Source: an uncultured Verrucomicrobia subdivision 3 bacterium
Lineage (GTDB): Bacteria; Verrucomicrobiota; Verrucomicrobiia; Limisphaerales; UBA11358
Assembly: GCA_903872345.1 (NCBI GenBank)
Contig: CAIQKM010000126.1
Coordinates: forward strand, 1-64,000
DNA: 64,000 nt
Direction of reading: 5' to 3'
Below are positions 51,362 through 60,107 of this stretch, piece after piece. The notes under the pieces were generated by a model. That model was not told the DNA's origin. It did no database searches and saw nothing but the letters and a program-made list of their open reading frames with translations. The position numbers and the translations under genes were made by a program. Numbering within the stretch: the first letter of the stretch is position 1; each line of letters begins with the position of its first letter.

Positions 51362-52098
51362 AGCTTGTGGATTATTTTTTCCACCCGCGCCACATCATCC
51401 GGCAGATCCACGCCGATGCTGTCATAATCCACCGTGACCACCGCAATGCCGATGCCGTTTTCCAGGGCGCGCAACTGTTCCAGCTTCTCCGCCGCCTCCA
51501 GCGCGGACACCGGATACTTCACCAGCCGCAGCAGGGTTTCCCGGCGAAACCCATATATGCCCAGATGCTTTAAAAAAGGAAACGCCGCCAACTGTTCGCG
51601 GGTGGAACCACTGGCGGCTTCGCGCAGATACGGAATCGTGCGCCGGGAAAAATATAACGCCTGACCGCCGGTGTTGACAACTACTTTTACCACGTTCGGA
51701 TTGTCCAGTTCCGCTTCATGCTTGATGCGGGTGGCGGCCGTGGACATCTCGTGGCGGGCGAGGGCGCCGGCTACGGCGTCAATTACCGCCGGATCAATCA
51801 GCGGTTCATCGCCCTGGATGTTTACCACCGCATCACAATCGCAGCGCGACGCCACCTCGGCAATCCGGTCGCTGCCGCTGGGATGATCCGCGCGGGTCAT
51901 TTCCACCCGGCAGAACTGACGGGCGGCGGCCGCAATCCGCTCATCATCCGTGGCCACAATGACCTCCGTGAGCGATTTTGCCTTTTGACATTGGGTGACG
52001 ACGTGCTGAATGAGGGGCCGACCGGCGATGAGCGCCAGCGGTTTGCCGGGAAAGCGCGTGGAAGCAAAGCGCGCAGGGATGATGCCAACGGTTTTCAC
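51358..52098 (-). CDS. kdsB: 3-deoxy-manno-octulosonate cytidylyltransferase
   Basis: The 246-residue enzyme has the nucleotide motif IPARFASTRFPGKPL (residues 6-20), VATDDERIA, HPSGSDRIAEVA and VNIQGDEPLID, all diagnostic of KdsB. It activates Kdo with CTP for lipopolysaccharide inner-core synthesis. It fits with the GT9 heptosyltransferase at 4.4 kb in indicating a lipopolysaccharide-bearing envelope. Downstream on the same strand are the toxin-antitoxin genes and pyrG, which supplies CTP. Confidence 0.95.
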   Translation of the reverse strand: MKTVGIIPARFASTRFPGKPLALIAGRPLIQHVVTQCQKAKSLTEVIVATDDERIAAAARQFCRVEMTRADHPSGSDRIAEVASRCDCDAVVNIQGDEPLIDPAVIDAVAGALARHEMSTAATRIKHEAELDNPNVVKVVVNTGGQALYFSRRTIPYLREAASGSTREQLAAFPFLKHLGIYGFRRETLLRLVKYPVSALEAAEKLEQLRALENGIGIAVVTVDYDSIGVDLPDDVARVEKIIHKL

Positions 52099-52175
52099 GG
52101 GGGTAGATTAAGCCATAGATACCCCGGCAACCGCAAACCCAATCAGTCTGGCACTCCGGGGCGGGGAAGTTTTTC

Positions 52176-52199
52176 TACCACGGATGGACACGGATGGGG
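52176..52199. repeat. short intergenic repeat (ACCACGGATGGACACGGATG)
   Basis: Two tandem CACGGATG words lie directly upstream of kdsB. I recognise this unit as a common scattered intergenic repeat in environmental bacteria. A related version (AATGAACACAGAAAAAGCAC) lies at about 50052, upstream of pyrG. No function is apparent. Confidence 0.4.
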
Positions 52200-52214
52200 C
52201 AGTTGGCTGGATGC

Positions 52215-53107
52215 TCGATGAGTTTTTTGCGTTTGCCTTGATTTGCCTTGATTGGGACGGAGCCGGGCACGGTTTTCGGATTTTGGGTCTCGGGAATGTC
52301 GGGAACGGATAAGACTGGCGACCCGGCCAAACAAGTTAGTGGGACGCTCGCCCTCACCTGTTTCCTCTCCCCCAGGAGAGGATTTCTCCTTGGTACAGGC
52401 TTTGACCATTCGTGGGCCGGTCCGACCCATCCAGCGGCTTGATTCGCCAACCAGACGGCGGTTTGGAAAAAAATGGCGTTTGCCTTGATGAGGCTTGATT
52501 TGCCTTGATTAGGCACGATTAAAGGTTTTTTGCCTTGATTGGGGTGGAGCCGGGCACGGTTTTCGGATTTTGGGTCTCGGGAATGTCGGGAACGGATAAG
52601 CATGGCGACGCGGCTCGACGAGTTAGTGGGACGCTCGCCCTCACCTGTTTCCTCTCCCCCCCAGGAGAGGATTTCTCCTTGGTACAGGCTTTGACCATTC
52701 GTGGGCCGGTCCGCCCCATCCAGCGGCTTGATTCGCCAACCAGGCGGCGGTTCGGAAAAAATGGCGTTTGCCTTGATTTGGTTTGATTAGGCACGATTAA
52801 AGGGGTTTTTGCCTTGATTGGGGAGGAGTCGGGCACGGTTTTCGGATTTTGGGTCTCGGGAATGCCGGGAGCGGATAAGACTGGCGACGCGGCCAAACAA
52901 GTTAGTGGGACGCTCGCCCTCACCTGTTTCCTCTCCCCCAGGAGAGGATTTCTCCTTGGTACAGGCTTTGACCATTCGTGGGCCGGTCCGCCCCATCCAG
53001 CGGCTTGATTCGCCAACCAAGCGGCGGTTTGGAAAAAATGGCGTTTGCCTTGATGAGGCTTGATTTGCCTTGATGAGGCACGATTAAAGGGGTTTTTGCC
53101 TTGATTG
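52215..53107. repeat. three-copy ~280 bp tandem repeat with short subrepeats
   Basis: A unit of 287 then 279 bases is repeated about 3.1 times; the same GGGCACGGTTTTCGG word begins at about 52265, 52552 and 52831. Each unit contains GGGACGCTCGCCCTCACCTG, a C-rich hairpin (CTCTCCCCCAGGAGAG), GTGGGCCGGTCCG and, at its end, several copies of the word TGCCTTGATT. Copies are nearly identical, so expansion is recent. Overlapping open frames on both strands follow the repeat and are not genes. It lies upstream of kdsB. Confidence 0.88.
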
Positions 53108-53691
53108 GCGGGGAATGAGGCTGCCGGCTCCGCGCTGATGGCTGACTTGGGGTTGGCAGGAGCAATCGCTCCGGATGGGCGGAGGCAGGGACATGATTTT
53201 TTAGCTAATTATGACCGGTGGGTGGGACAAGAGGTGTCCAAGGTGGATGAATCCACCGCACTGGCTGCGTGGCTGGGTTTTATACTGAAACGGCATATGA
53301 CGCTCCGCTGGAGCTTGGAATTTTGGGTGACTATTACTACAAATATGGCGCTCCTCCGGAGCTAAGGCAGGCCACCATTATTGCAGTTTCAAACTGCCAA
53401 TGGTTTTTCCAGGCACAGCCACTTCGGGGCCGGAACACTTCCTATTTTTGCGATGGGAAGAGCCACCGATCAACAGGGATGGGGCAGGGGAGGATGATCC
53501 CGTTTTAGTGAACTTGTCTTGGAAATTGGAGCAACTCGGCTGGCAGGGCGTGGACGCATCATTTCTCATTGCCATGCAAAATGGTAGTAGGGGGTGAAAA
53601 AAACCTTGCGAACCAGCGGTAACGGAAGAAAATTTCGATATGGCCTGTGCTGGGAACCGTGCGGAAACCAGACCAAAAATTGCCTGAAATT
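53108..53691. other. intergenic region with degenerate repeats
   Basis: No gene is supported. Positions about 53295-53400 carry paired words (CGCTCCGCTGGAGCT and GGCGCTCCTCCGGAGCT, then CAGTTTCAAACTGCC) that recur in another form at 57570-57640. These may be hairpin repeats or decayed sequence. The short open frames crossing the region have no recognisable features. Confidence 0.45.
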
Positions 53692-54162
53692 ATGAAACCG
53701 GATCGGGAGAATATCAATGTACTGATCTTCACTTGGGGGTTGGTTGGCGGTCTTGCCTTGTTGCTCGTAATCCTGGGATTGAAGCGGGATGACATTTATT
53801 CTTTCTCGAAATATAACGACGCGAGACTCTACTCTGCAGGCTTGATTCTTTATGCGGTGGATAACCAGCAACATTTTCCCACACAAATAGGCGAGATTTT
53901 GCCTTATTTGCGGTCAAGTAATTTGGCACCTGCCAGCACAAATGGATTTGAGCTACTGTTTAAAGGGTCATTCAAAGATTTGTCCAACTGCATCACGAGC
54001 CGGATCATCGTCCTGCGCAGTGAATCGTTGCCAGTTCAGCCTGGAAAATGGGCCCGAATTTATGGGTTTGCCGACGGACACTGTGAAACTCACTTTGAAA
54101 CCAATGGTGATTTTGCCGGTTGGGAAAATCAGCATTCGGTCGCTTTGAACCGGATGCGTTGA
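53692..54162 (+). CDS. pseudopilin-like membrane-anchored protein, hypothetical
   Basis: The product of about 156 residues has one N-terminal membrane helix (VLIFTWGLVGGLALLLVILG). A short region follows, of the form 'ARLYSAGLILYAVDNQQHFPTQIGEILPYL', and the C-terminal FADGHCETHFE. Those two parts resemble the globular domain of GspG/DUF1559-type pseudopilins of this phylum, but the prepilin cleavage motif (G/FTLIE) is absent. I chose ATG 53692; a GTG at 53647 would add 15 residues. Function unknown. Confidence 0.55.
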   Translation: MKPDRENINVLIFTWGLVGGLALLLVILGLKRDDIYSFSKYNDARLYSAGLILYAVDNQQHFPTQIGEILPYLRSSNLAPASTNGFELLFKGSFKDLSNCITSRIIVLRSESLPVQPGKWARIYGFADGHCETHFETNGDFAGWENQHSVALNRMR

Positions 54163-54214
54163 ATTTTACCAGACGAACAAATAATCAATGGCCGGCAGGC
54201 ACTATTCGCCCCGC

Positions 54215-55297
54215 CTATTGCAAATCCCGGTCCAATCCCGCACCGTCAAAGGGGATCACAATCACCTTGCTGCCGTGGTTGTCGTTGCCTTTTTCGTCAT
54301 CCTTGGGCACATCAATCACGGCGAGAGTAACGGCGGCGACGTGGCCGTTTTCCACGTACACGCTGGGGCGTTCCAGCTTGTTCCAGCGGTTCACCGTGCC
54401 GTCGGTGTAGCGCACAAAATCTTTCGTCGGATCGTAGGCGAGGCCCTGATATTTCCAGTCGGTGATGCCGTCGGACGAGGTCAGGTGAAACGCCCGGCGG
54501 GCGCTCCAGTTGTTGACGACGATGTGGTATTTACCGCCGCTGAACCAGACCACGGGATCTTCAAAATGGTTCAAACCTTCCTTGGGCAAACCGTCAATCT
54601 TCGGGTAGATGCTCGGTCCCTGCACCACGTACGGTCCGAGCACGCCGGTCTTGCTGATGAGAATCGCGCCGGAGCGCGGGACAATTTCAAAATCGCCATC
54701 GGGCCGCACCATCATGCTGGTATTGGACATCCGGCCGAGCTTGGAAAACTCGTTCGTAGCCACCTGAATCAAGCCCAGTTCCGTCCACGGGCCGTCCAAT
54801 GATTTGGAAACAAACACGGTGCCCGGCCGGGTTTCGCTGATTACCACGGCGTACCGGCCATCCGGGAGCACCAGCGCGGTGACGTTATGACCTTTGCCGC
54901 CCTGATTATCCGGCCAGCAGAGGCCGGTGTCCACGTAGGGACCGGTCAATTTGTCGCTCACCGCATGCACTGCTTTGGAGCCGCCCCAGCCATTGTGACC
55001 GCGCGCCTGATCCCAGCGGCTGGCGAAGAGGTGATATTTGCCGTCCGGGGCTTTGATGATCTGGCCATCCCAGTAGTTCCAATGCTGCATCGTCACATCT
55101 TCCAGACCGTTTTGTTGATCGCGCGGTCCCACGGTGGCCGCGCCCCAAACGTCCTTGGACAGCGCACTGGTGATCGGCACCGGCTGGAAATAATCGATGA
55201 AGGTCTTGGGCGGATTGGCTGGTGTTTGAGCGTGAGCGGTGCAAATCAAAGATAAACAGGCCAGTCCGGCAAGGAGTGAGCGAGGTGTGAAATTCAT
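54215..55297 (-). CDS. secreted glycoside hydrolase-like protein, five-bladed propeller (GH43/GH32-like)
   Basis: The protein of about 360 residues has a signal peptide (SLLAGLACLSLICTAHAQ). Five-bladed-propeller segments follow: QHWNYWDGQIIKAPDGKYHL, DGRYAVVISE and HFEDPVVWFSGGKYHIVVNN. Acidic residues in WDGQ and EDPVVW sit where the GH43/GH117-type families have catalytic Asp/Glu, but I cannot assign all three. It probably acts on exported or surface polysaccharide. The ATG at 55297 opens the signal peptide. It may share a transcript with the large membrane protein upstream at 55465. Confidence 0.7.
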   Translation of the reverse strand: MNFTPRSLLAGLACLSLICTAHAQTPANPPKTFIDYFQPVPITSALSKDVWGAATVGPRDQQNGLEDVTMQHWNYWDGQIIKAPDGKYHLFASRWDQARGHNGWGGSKAVHAVSDKLTGPYVDTGLCWPDNQGGKGHNVTALVLPDGRYAVVISETRPGTVFVSKSLDGPWTELGLIQVATNEFSKLGRMSNTSMMVRPDGDFEIVPRSGAILISKTGVLGPYVVQGPSIYPKIDGLPKEGLNHFEDPVVWFSGGKYHIVVNNWSARRAFHLTSSDGITDWKYQGLAYDPTKDFVRYTDGTVNRWNKLERPSVYVENGHVAAVTLAVIDVPKDDEKGNDNHGSKVIVIPFDGAGLDRDLQ

Positions 55298-55352
55298 ATG
55301 TGAGTAGGCAAACAATGGAAATTTCGGCGCGGCAGGTCAAATGAAAAGGGGA

Positions 55353-55468
55353 TTAAACGCAGAGACGCTGAGGGCACGGAGAAACGCGGAGAAAATATTA
55401 TATGCTTTCCCGGATTCAAATTTTCCCCTCTCTGCGATTCTTGGCGGACTCGGCGTCTTTGCGTTTAA
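55353..55468. repeat. inverted-repeat element with GCAGAGACGCTGAG-type arms
   Basis: Arms at about 55353-55395 (TTAAACGCAGAGACGCTGAG onward) and 55421-55468 (…CGGCGTCTTTGCGTTTAA) are inverted with mismatches over about 43 bases. A single-arm relative lies at 57509-57551. The TAA stop of the neighbouring 662-residue gene (55465-55467) is within the second arm, so insertion may have set that gene's end. Confidence 0.65.
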
Positions 55469-57453
55469 TTCCCGGTCGGGGGCGAAGGAGCCGTCGGGTA
55501 TTGCCAGACCCAGTCGATATGGGTTCGTCCATCCGCATCCAAAGTACGACGTGTACCGCCATCGTCTTGCTCATCCCAGCCCACGGAATATAAAACAAAT
55601 TGTCCGTCGGTTGTGCGCCGGTAATGCAATGGCTGGCCGTTGATGATGTCATGCGGAATCGTGGGCATGAACTCCGGCGCGAGTTCGTCCAATGTTTCGG
55701 GATAATTGCCATGTGCCTGCCGATAACGCTCCAGTGCGCAGCCGATGCGCGCCATGTCCACGGAGGCTTGGATTTTGGCCCAGGCTGTCAGGTGGCTGTA
55801 TTCGAAGTCGAATAAGTCCCGGCCAATAAAATTTACTGGTGTGGCTTGTGATCCCTCCACTTGACTGCCAATCTGGGAAAATTGCTTCTCCATTTCCCTT
55901 GAAATCATGTGATTTTTAATCTCTTCCGCTGTTGGTAACTCGCCGACACCAGCCCGGGCCATGCCCAATTCATTCTGATAGAACCAGCCGGTTGGACAAG
56001 CATGGTACGCCAGCGTTACAACCCAAACCGTATCGTCATTCATATCTACGATGGGAGTGGTCATGCACTCGGCTCTTAAAAAATCGATTTCCTTTAGTTG
56101 TAACGCCAGTTCACCGCGCAGACTCCGCTGGTATTCGGTCAGGGCATCGTAGCGGGCCAGTGCGTGATCCAGTTCCGCCAGTTGATCATTCGACCACAAT
56201 CGCATTGCCAATCCCTCCCAGATGGGCTGAAGTGACATCGTGACGATTTCCCGGCGGACGGCGGCTGCCCATTCCAGCGGCTCATTTTGAATGCTTCCGG
56301 CCAGATACAAAATGAGTTTTACATCGGCCAATGCTTTACTGTTCTGATGGTTGTTGAGTTCGGCCATGGCGCGCAACTGTAATACGCTGGAACATTCCTT
56401 CAACCTTGCATAGTGTGGGAAACGCAATGCGAACGGGTTGTTGGTTTCATAATTGATCGGAAACCTAGAATAAGGCCGCTCGCTGGCCTGTCGTAGTTCA
56501 TCCAGCGGACCGCCATATTTGCTCAGTGCCAGCAACACATCGGCGGCGGGTGATTGTGCCGCTGCGGCTACCGGAAACTCATTGGTATGTGCCGGTCTGG
56601 GCGTGTTGGTGTCCTGAGGGAGTCTATAATAGAATTGCCAGGCCTTGAGGTCGGTCAACTTCCCCTCCATCCAGTTGCCTATCAGTGGAGGGTGATAGAC
56701 AGAATTGACATCGGTTACTTTGGTCAGAACATTGGTCGTAGCCTGGTTTTGAATGATGCCGCCGGGGAGGGAAAGCGGTCTTTCTGCCATCTCCAGACGA
56801 ATTCTTGGTTTGGGTAACAATGCGCCGGTTCGGGTGATAGGCATGTGCAGCGGATCGACCGACTTGGTGGCGGCGGGGGAATATGATTCACCCTCTGCCA
56901 GATGAGGCGCTGCTTTAAACGTCTGATTACAGGCCGACCAAATTGGCGCCATCGCAAAATTTTGGTCGTCCGGCACCGGTGGCGGAATGAAGGCGGCGAA
57001 ATCCAAATGTTCGCCGGTTGCTTCCAACTCGTGACGGTATTGTTCCCAAGCCCGCTGACCGCGCCAGTTTTCTTCCAGATAAAACAGGGCGACCCAGCCC
57101 AACAGAATACTTACGAAGAGCAACCACGGCTTCAATTTTGGCCAGGCACTTTGGCGGCGGAGAAACGCCAGTCGCTGCCGGCGGGACAGCAAGGCCCACG
57201 CAACGGCGGTTGCCATCAAGACCACCGGGAAAAGCAGAACGAAGCAGATAATGCCCGGCCACGGTTGCAAGATCTCCCGACTGAAAAAGAAGGAGATTTC
57301 ACGCCAACCCCACCATTCGGAGTTGCCGCAAAATAGAATGGCTGCGCCGGAGTACAGGACAAAGACCGATGTCAGTCCAACCAATATGTTCCGGATAAAA
57401 AAGCAAAAACGAACCCGGTGCCGTCGCGACCAGCTTCCAGAATTCATTTTCAC
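55465..57453 (-). CDS. large membrane protein of unknown function, paralog of the protein beside folC
   Basis: The 662-residue protein has three to four N-terminal membrane helices (GLTSVFVLYSGAAILF, GIICFVLLFPVVLMATAVAWAL, LLFVSILLGWVALFYL) and a long extracytoplasmic region. The tail reads 'ALERYRQAHGNYPETLDELAPEF… NGQPLHYRRTTDGQFVLYSVG… DEQDDGG'. The tail matches that of the 438-residue protein at 46993-48309 and resembles GspG-like pseudopilin C-termini. Its stop codon lies inside an inverted-repeat arm. Function unknown. Confidence 0.7.
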   Translation of the reverse strand: MKMNSGSWSRRHRVRFCFFIRNILVGLTSVFVLYSGAAILFCGNSEWWGWREISFFFSREILQPWPGIICFVLLFPVVLMATAVAWALLSRRQRLAFLRRQSAWPKLKPWLLFVSILLGWVALFYLEENWRGQRAWEQYRHELEATGEHLDFAAFIPPPVPDDQNFAMAPIWSACNQTFKAAPHLAEGESYSPAATKSVDPLHMPITRTGALLPKPRIRLEMAERPLSLPGGIIQNQATTNVLTKVTDVNSVYHPPLIGNWMEGKLTDLKAWQFYYRLPQDTNTPRPAHTNEFPVAAAAQSPAADVLLALSKYGGPLDELRQASERPYSRFPINYETNNPFALRFPHYARLKECSSVLQLRAMAELNNHQNSKALADVKLILYLAGSIQNEPLEWAAAVRREIVTMSLQPIWEGLAMRLWSNDQLAELDHALARYDALTEYQRSLRGELALQLKEIDFLRAECMTTPIVDMNDDTVWVVTLAYHACPTGWFYQNELGMARAGVGELPTAEEIKNHMISREMEKQFSQIGSQVEGSQATPVNFIGRDLFDFEYSHLTAWAKIQASVDMARIGCALERYRQAHGNYPETLDELAPEFMPTIPHDIINGQPLHYRRTTDGQFVLYSVGWDEQDDGGTRRTLDADGRTHIDWVWQYPTAPSPPTGN

Positions 57454-58025
57454 AAGCCGATTTAGCCATAGATCGGGCTGGGTGAAAATATTATTTAATA
57501 CTCGAGGGCAAAACGCGGAGTCGCTGAGGACACGGAGAAACGTGGAGAAAAGAATCTCAATTCTCTTTCCGTTTGAAACTGCCTATGCCGCTTCGCTGGA
57601 GCTGAGGCGGGGCGCCATGGGTGAGGTTTCAAACGGCAAGTGGTATGAAGAGTGAGAAAAACTCAGCAAGCTCAATGATTTCATGGGCGTGGCAGTGCCA
57701 GTTTTGTGAACTGTGAGCCATGGGTTTAACGTGTCCCCCCCATCCGGCCTTCGGCCACCTTCCCCCATCCGATGGGGGAAGGACCTGTATGATGTGGTGT
57801 TAACCCGGGGCGGCGGTCGCTATCGCGCCCTTGCCCCGGGCTACTATCATGCCGCCCCGCCGGGGCTTACGTTGGGTAGTCGAAAACTACCGGAAAGATT
57901 CGCAGCTTAAATCAACGGGCAAAAAATGTGAGTGAGGAAAAGACTACAAACGTGGGCTTCGGACTGGTCTGGCGGTCAACTCCGGTTTTTGGGTTAATTT
58001 CCTAGCCTTCGAGCACAGCTACGAT
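57454..58025. other. intergenic repeats, no gene
   Basis: Four repeat-like pieces are visible. A single arm of the GCAGAGACGCTGAG type lies at 57509-57551. The inverted words CCGTTTGAAAC and GTTTCAAACGG lie at about 57570 and 57627. A 25-base near-perfect hairpin (CCTTCCCCCATC / GATGGGGGAAGG) lies at 57758-57782. A GC-rich stem (CCCGGGGCGGCGG … GCCGCCCCGCCGGGG) spans 57803-57868. None has a T-run; they look like extragenic palindromes and not terminators. Confidence 0.55.
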
Positions 58026-58577
58026 TTATCGCTTGGAAACAAACGCGTTACCCTTGATATAGAATCGCAATAGCCGCCGTGCCCAAAGTCCCGCATAATC
58101 CACCCCAATACGCGGCCGTTTAACGATAACGTGATGCTCGATTTTGGCAGGTTCAGTAATAAAAAGCTCGTTTCCAAGCAAATCCAGCCCGTTTTGTTGC
58201 TTTCCAATCCCCAAAGCCCGGCAAAGCAGTCCGGGGCCGCAGGTTCGGTCTGTGATCCCTGCCAGCGGCTCAATGGCCCGGATCAGTACGGCCGAGGCGT
58301 GGCCCTCCCGCTCGGTGACCACATTGAAGCAAAAATACATGCCGTAGATGAAATAGACGTAGGCATGACCCGGGGGACCGAACATTACTTCGTTGCGAGG
58401 TGTCCGGCCGCGCGCCGAATGGGCTGCTTTATCGTGGGGGCCCAGGTAAGCTTCCGTTTCCACAATTTTGCCTTGCCGGGGCACGCCATTGACGGTGTGA
58501 ATCAGCGTTTTCCCCAATAATTCCCGGGCGACGGTGATGGTGTCGCGGTCGTAAAAGGCGCGGGGCAGGGGCGGCAT
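58026..58577 (-). CDS. mpg: 3-methyladenine DNA glycosylase (AAG/MPG family)
   Basis: The protein of 183 residues has the conserved blocks FYDRDTITVARELLGK, QGKIVETEAYLG with the catalytic Glu, and PGHAYVYFIYGMYFCFNVV, as well as the C-terminal RPRIGVDYAG. It excises alkylated purines such as 3-methyladenine from DNA. The ATG at 58577 (MPPLPRAFYDRD) fits the family; the frame is open for 13 more codons. It is convergent with nothing and faces the repeat-rich gap. Confidence 0.92.
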   Translation of the reverse strand: MPPLPRAFYDRDTITVARELLGKTLIHTVNGVPRQGKIVETEAYLGPHDKAAHSARGRTPRNEVMFGPPGHAYVYFIYGMYFCFNVVTEREGHASAVLIRAIEPLAGITDRTCGPGLLCRALGIGKQQNGLDLLGNELFITEPAKIEHHVIVKRPRIGVDYAGLWARRLLRFYIKGNAFVSKR

Positions 58578-58602
58578 GACCCAAAATAGTGAAATTCTCG
58601 GT

Positions 58603-58631
58603 TTGACAGCAGCCAAAATGTTCGCAAAATG
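58603..58631 (+). promoter_or_regulatory. possible promoter of the tRNA gene
   Basis: A perfect TTGACA lies at 58603-58608, 17 bases before a poor -10 candidate (AAAATG, 58626-58631) and about 38 bases before the tRNA. The -35 is convincing and the -10 is not. Confidence 0.3.
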
Positions 58632-58645
58632 TGCGTCCGCCGGTT

Positions 58646-58722
58646 GCCAGCGTAGCTCAGTTGGTTAGAGCGTGGGACTCATAAGCCCGAGGTCAGTGGT
58701 TCGATTCCACTCGCTGGCACCA
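58646..58722 (+). tRNA. tRNA-Met (CAT)
   Basis: A 77-base cloverleaf is visible with CCA encoded. The acceptor GCCAGCG pairs with CGCTGGC, the D-arm is GCTC/GAGC, the T-arm is AGTGG/CCACT around TTCGATT, and the anticodon loop is CTCATAA. The pair beside the anticodon loop is A·G, a mismatch. Anticodon CAT with this elongator-type shape fits Met. An Ile2 tRNA modified to lysidine would look the same at this level, so the charging identity is not certain. Confidence 0.85.
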
Positions 58723-59019
58723 TTTTCAAAAGGCACCCCGGTCGGAGTGCGGTTTGTCCCAAGCCGCAGTGCTCCGCCCAAAAGCCGCACAGAAATCATT
58801 CCACCGGTGCCGATTTGCGCCCCGCTGCGAGTTGGGACAACTCGCGGTCCGCCGGTTTGGCTCCCATCCGGTTTTGGGCCAAAACCCGTCAAATCCGGCT
58901 TTTGGCCGGCCGCACAGCCTCCGCCGGGCCCTTTTGTTACAATTTGGCTCCTTTTGACCACTTCGCTGCTTGACGCTGGCGTCAGTTATGATTTTACTTT
59001 AAAGCGTTAGGCGCAATTC
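58723..59019. other. intergenic region before mreB
   Basis: No gene is seen. Loose direct duplications occur (GGTTTGTCCCAAGCCGC and GAGTTGGGACAACTCGC; AAAACCCGTCAAATCCGGC and CCATCCGGTTTTGGGCC), which may be decayed sequence. The 3' end holds the candidate mreB promoter. Confidence 0.4.
58970..58998 (+). promoter_or_regulatory. candidate promoter of the mre-rodA cluster
   Basis: TTGACG (58970-58975) and TTTACT (58993-58998) are spaced by 17 bases and lie 22 bases before the mreB ATG. The -35 has five of six consensus bases, the -10 four of six. It is the best sigma70-type pair in the gap. Confidence 0.45.
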
Positions 59020-60048
59020 ATGCTTGAGCAATTCAAAAGCCTTTTTTCCAATGATATTGGAATTGATCTGGGTACGGCCAACTCCCTTGTCTATGTGCGG
59101 GATCGCGGAATCGTCCTGCGCGAACCATCGGTAGTGGCCATCCAGGCGGGAACAACCAATGTGCTGGCGGTCGGTGAGGAAGCCAAACGGATGCTGGGCC
59201 GCACGCCCGGCAACATCGTGGCCATTCGCCCGATGAAAGACGGCGTGATTGCCGACTTCGAAATCACCGAGGCCATGCTCCGCCATTTCATCCAGAAGGT
59301 TCACCATCGGAAATTGATCGCCCCACGGGTCGTGGTGGCGGTGCCTTCGGGTATTACCGAAGTGGAAAAACGGGCTGTAAAAGATTCCGCCACCCACGCG
59401 GGCGCGCGCGAGGTGTATTTGATCGAGCAGCCGATGGCTTCGGCCATTGGCGTAGGCCTGCCGGTACACGAACCGGCGGGCAACATGATCGTGGACATCG
59501 GCGGGGGGACTTGCGAAATCGCAATCATTTCCCTGGCCGGCATCGTCTTTAGCCGCAGCCTGAGGGTTGGCGGTGACGAATTGGATGCCACGATTGTCGC
59601 GCATATGAAGCGCGCCTATAACCTGATGATAGGTGAACGTACTGCGGAAGAAATCAAGATTCGCATCGGCTCCGCCTTTCCTTTGGAACAGGAATTAACC
59701 ATGGATGTCAAAGGCCGTGACTTGGGCACTGGTTTGCCCAAAACCCTGACCATCCGTTCCGAGGAAATCCGCGAGGCGCTGCAAGAACCGCTTTCGAGCA
59801 TTCTCGAATCCATCCGGATCACGCTGGAACGCTGCCCCCCAGAACTCGCCTCCGATCTCGTGGATCGCGGGCTGGTAATGGCCGGCGGCGGTTCCCTGAT
59901 CCGGGGCATTGACCGATTGGTAGCCGAAGAAACCGGCCTGCCGGTGCATCTCGCCGACGACCCGATGAGTGCCGTCGCCGAGGGAACCGGGCGGGTGTTG
60001 CAGGAGATCGAATTCCTGAAACGCGTCGCCACCAACGCCAAATACTGA
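59020..60048 (+). CDS. mreB: rod-shape actin MreB
   Basis: The 342-residue protein has the actin-fold blocks DIGIDLGTANSLVYV (residues 12-26), VVAVPSGITEVEKRAV, the phosphate-2 loop NMIVDIGGGTCEIA and the C-terminal VMAGGGSLIRGID. The length is normal. It forms filaments at the inner membrane and organises lateral wall synthesis with MreC, MreD, PBP2 and RodA, all encoded downstream in the same order. Confidence 0.97.
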   Translation: MLEQFKSLFSNDIGIDLGTANSLVYVRDRGIVLREPSVVAIQAGTTNVLAVGEEAKRMLGRTPGNIVAIRPMKDGVIADFEITEAMLRHFIQKVHHRKLIAPRVVVAVPSGITEVEKRAVKDSATHAGAREVYLIEQPMASAIGVGLPVHEPAGNMIVDIGGGTCEIAIISLAGIVFSRSLRVGGDELDATIVAHMKRAYNLMIGERTAEEIKIRIGSAFPLEQELTMDVKGRDLGTGLPKTLTIRSEEIREALQEPLSSILESIRITLERCPPELASDLVDRGLVMAGGGSLIRGIDRLVAEETGLPVHLADDPMSAVAEGTGRVLQEIEFLKRVATNAKY

Positions 60049-60107
60049 TTCTTCCCGCAAAGTTCACCTGCATTGATGCCGGCTGAAACAGGCCGCGCAG
60101 TTGCAGG

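Noticed and set aside
52215-53107. CRISPR array
   Set aside because: Units are about 280 bases and near-identical throughout, with no short repeat-spacer alternation and no cas genes.
52175-53165. Several repeated open frames on both strands
   Set aside because: They follow the tandem repeat and change frame with the unit length; no start, fold or signal supports them.
54188-54802. 204-residue plus-strand frame over the glycosidase-like gene
   Set aside because: It is a shadow of the secreted propeller protein on the other strand.
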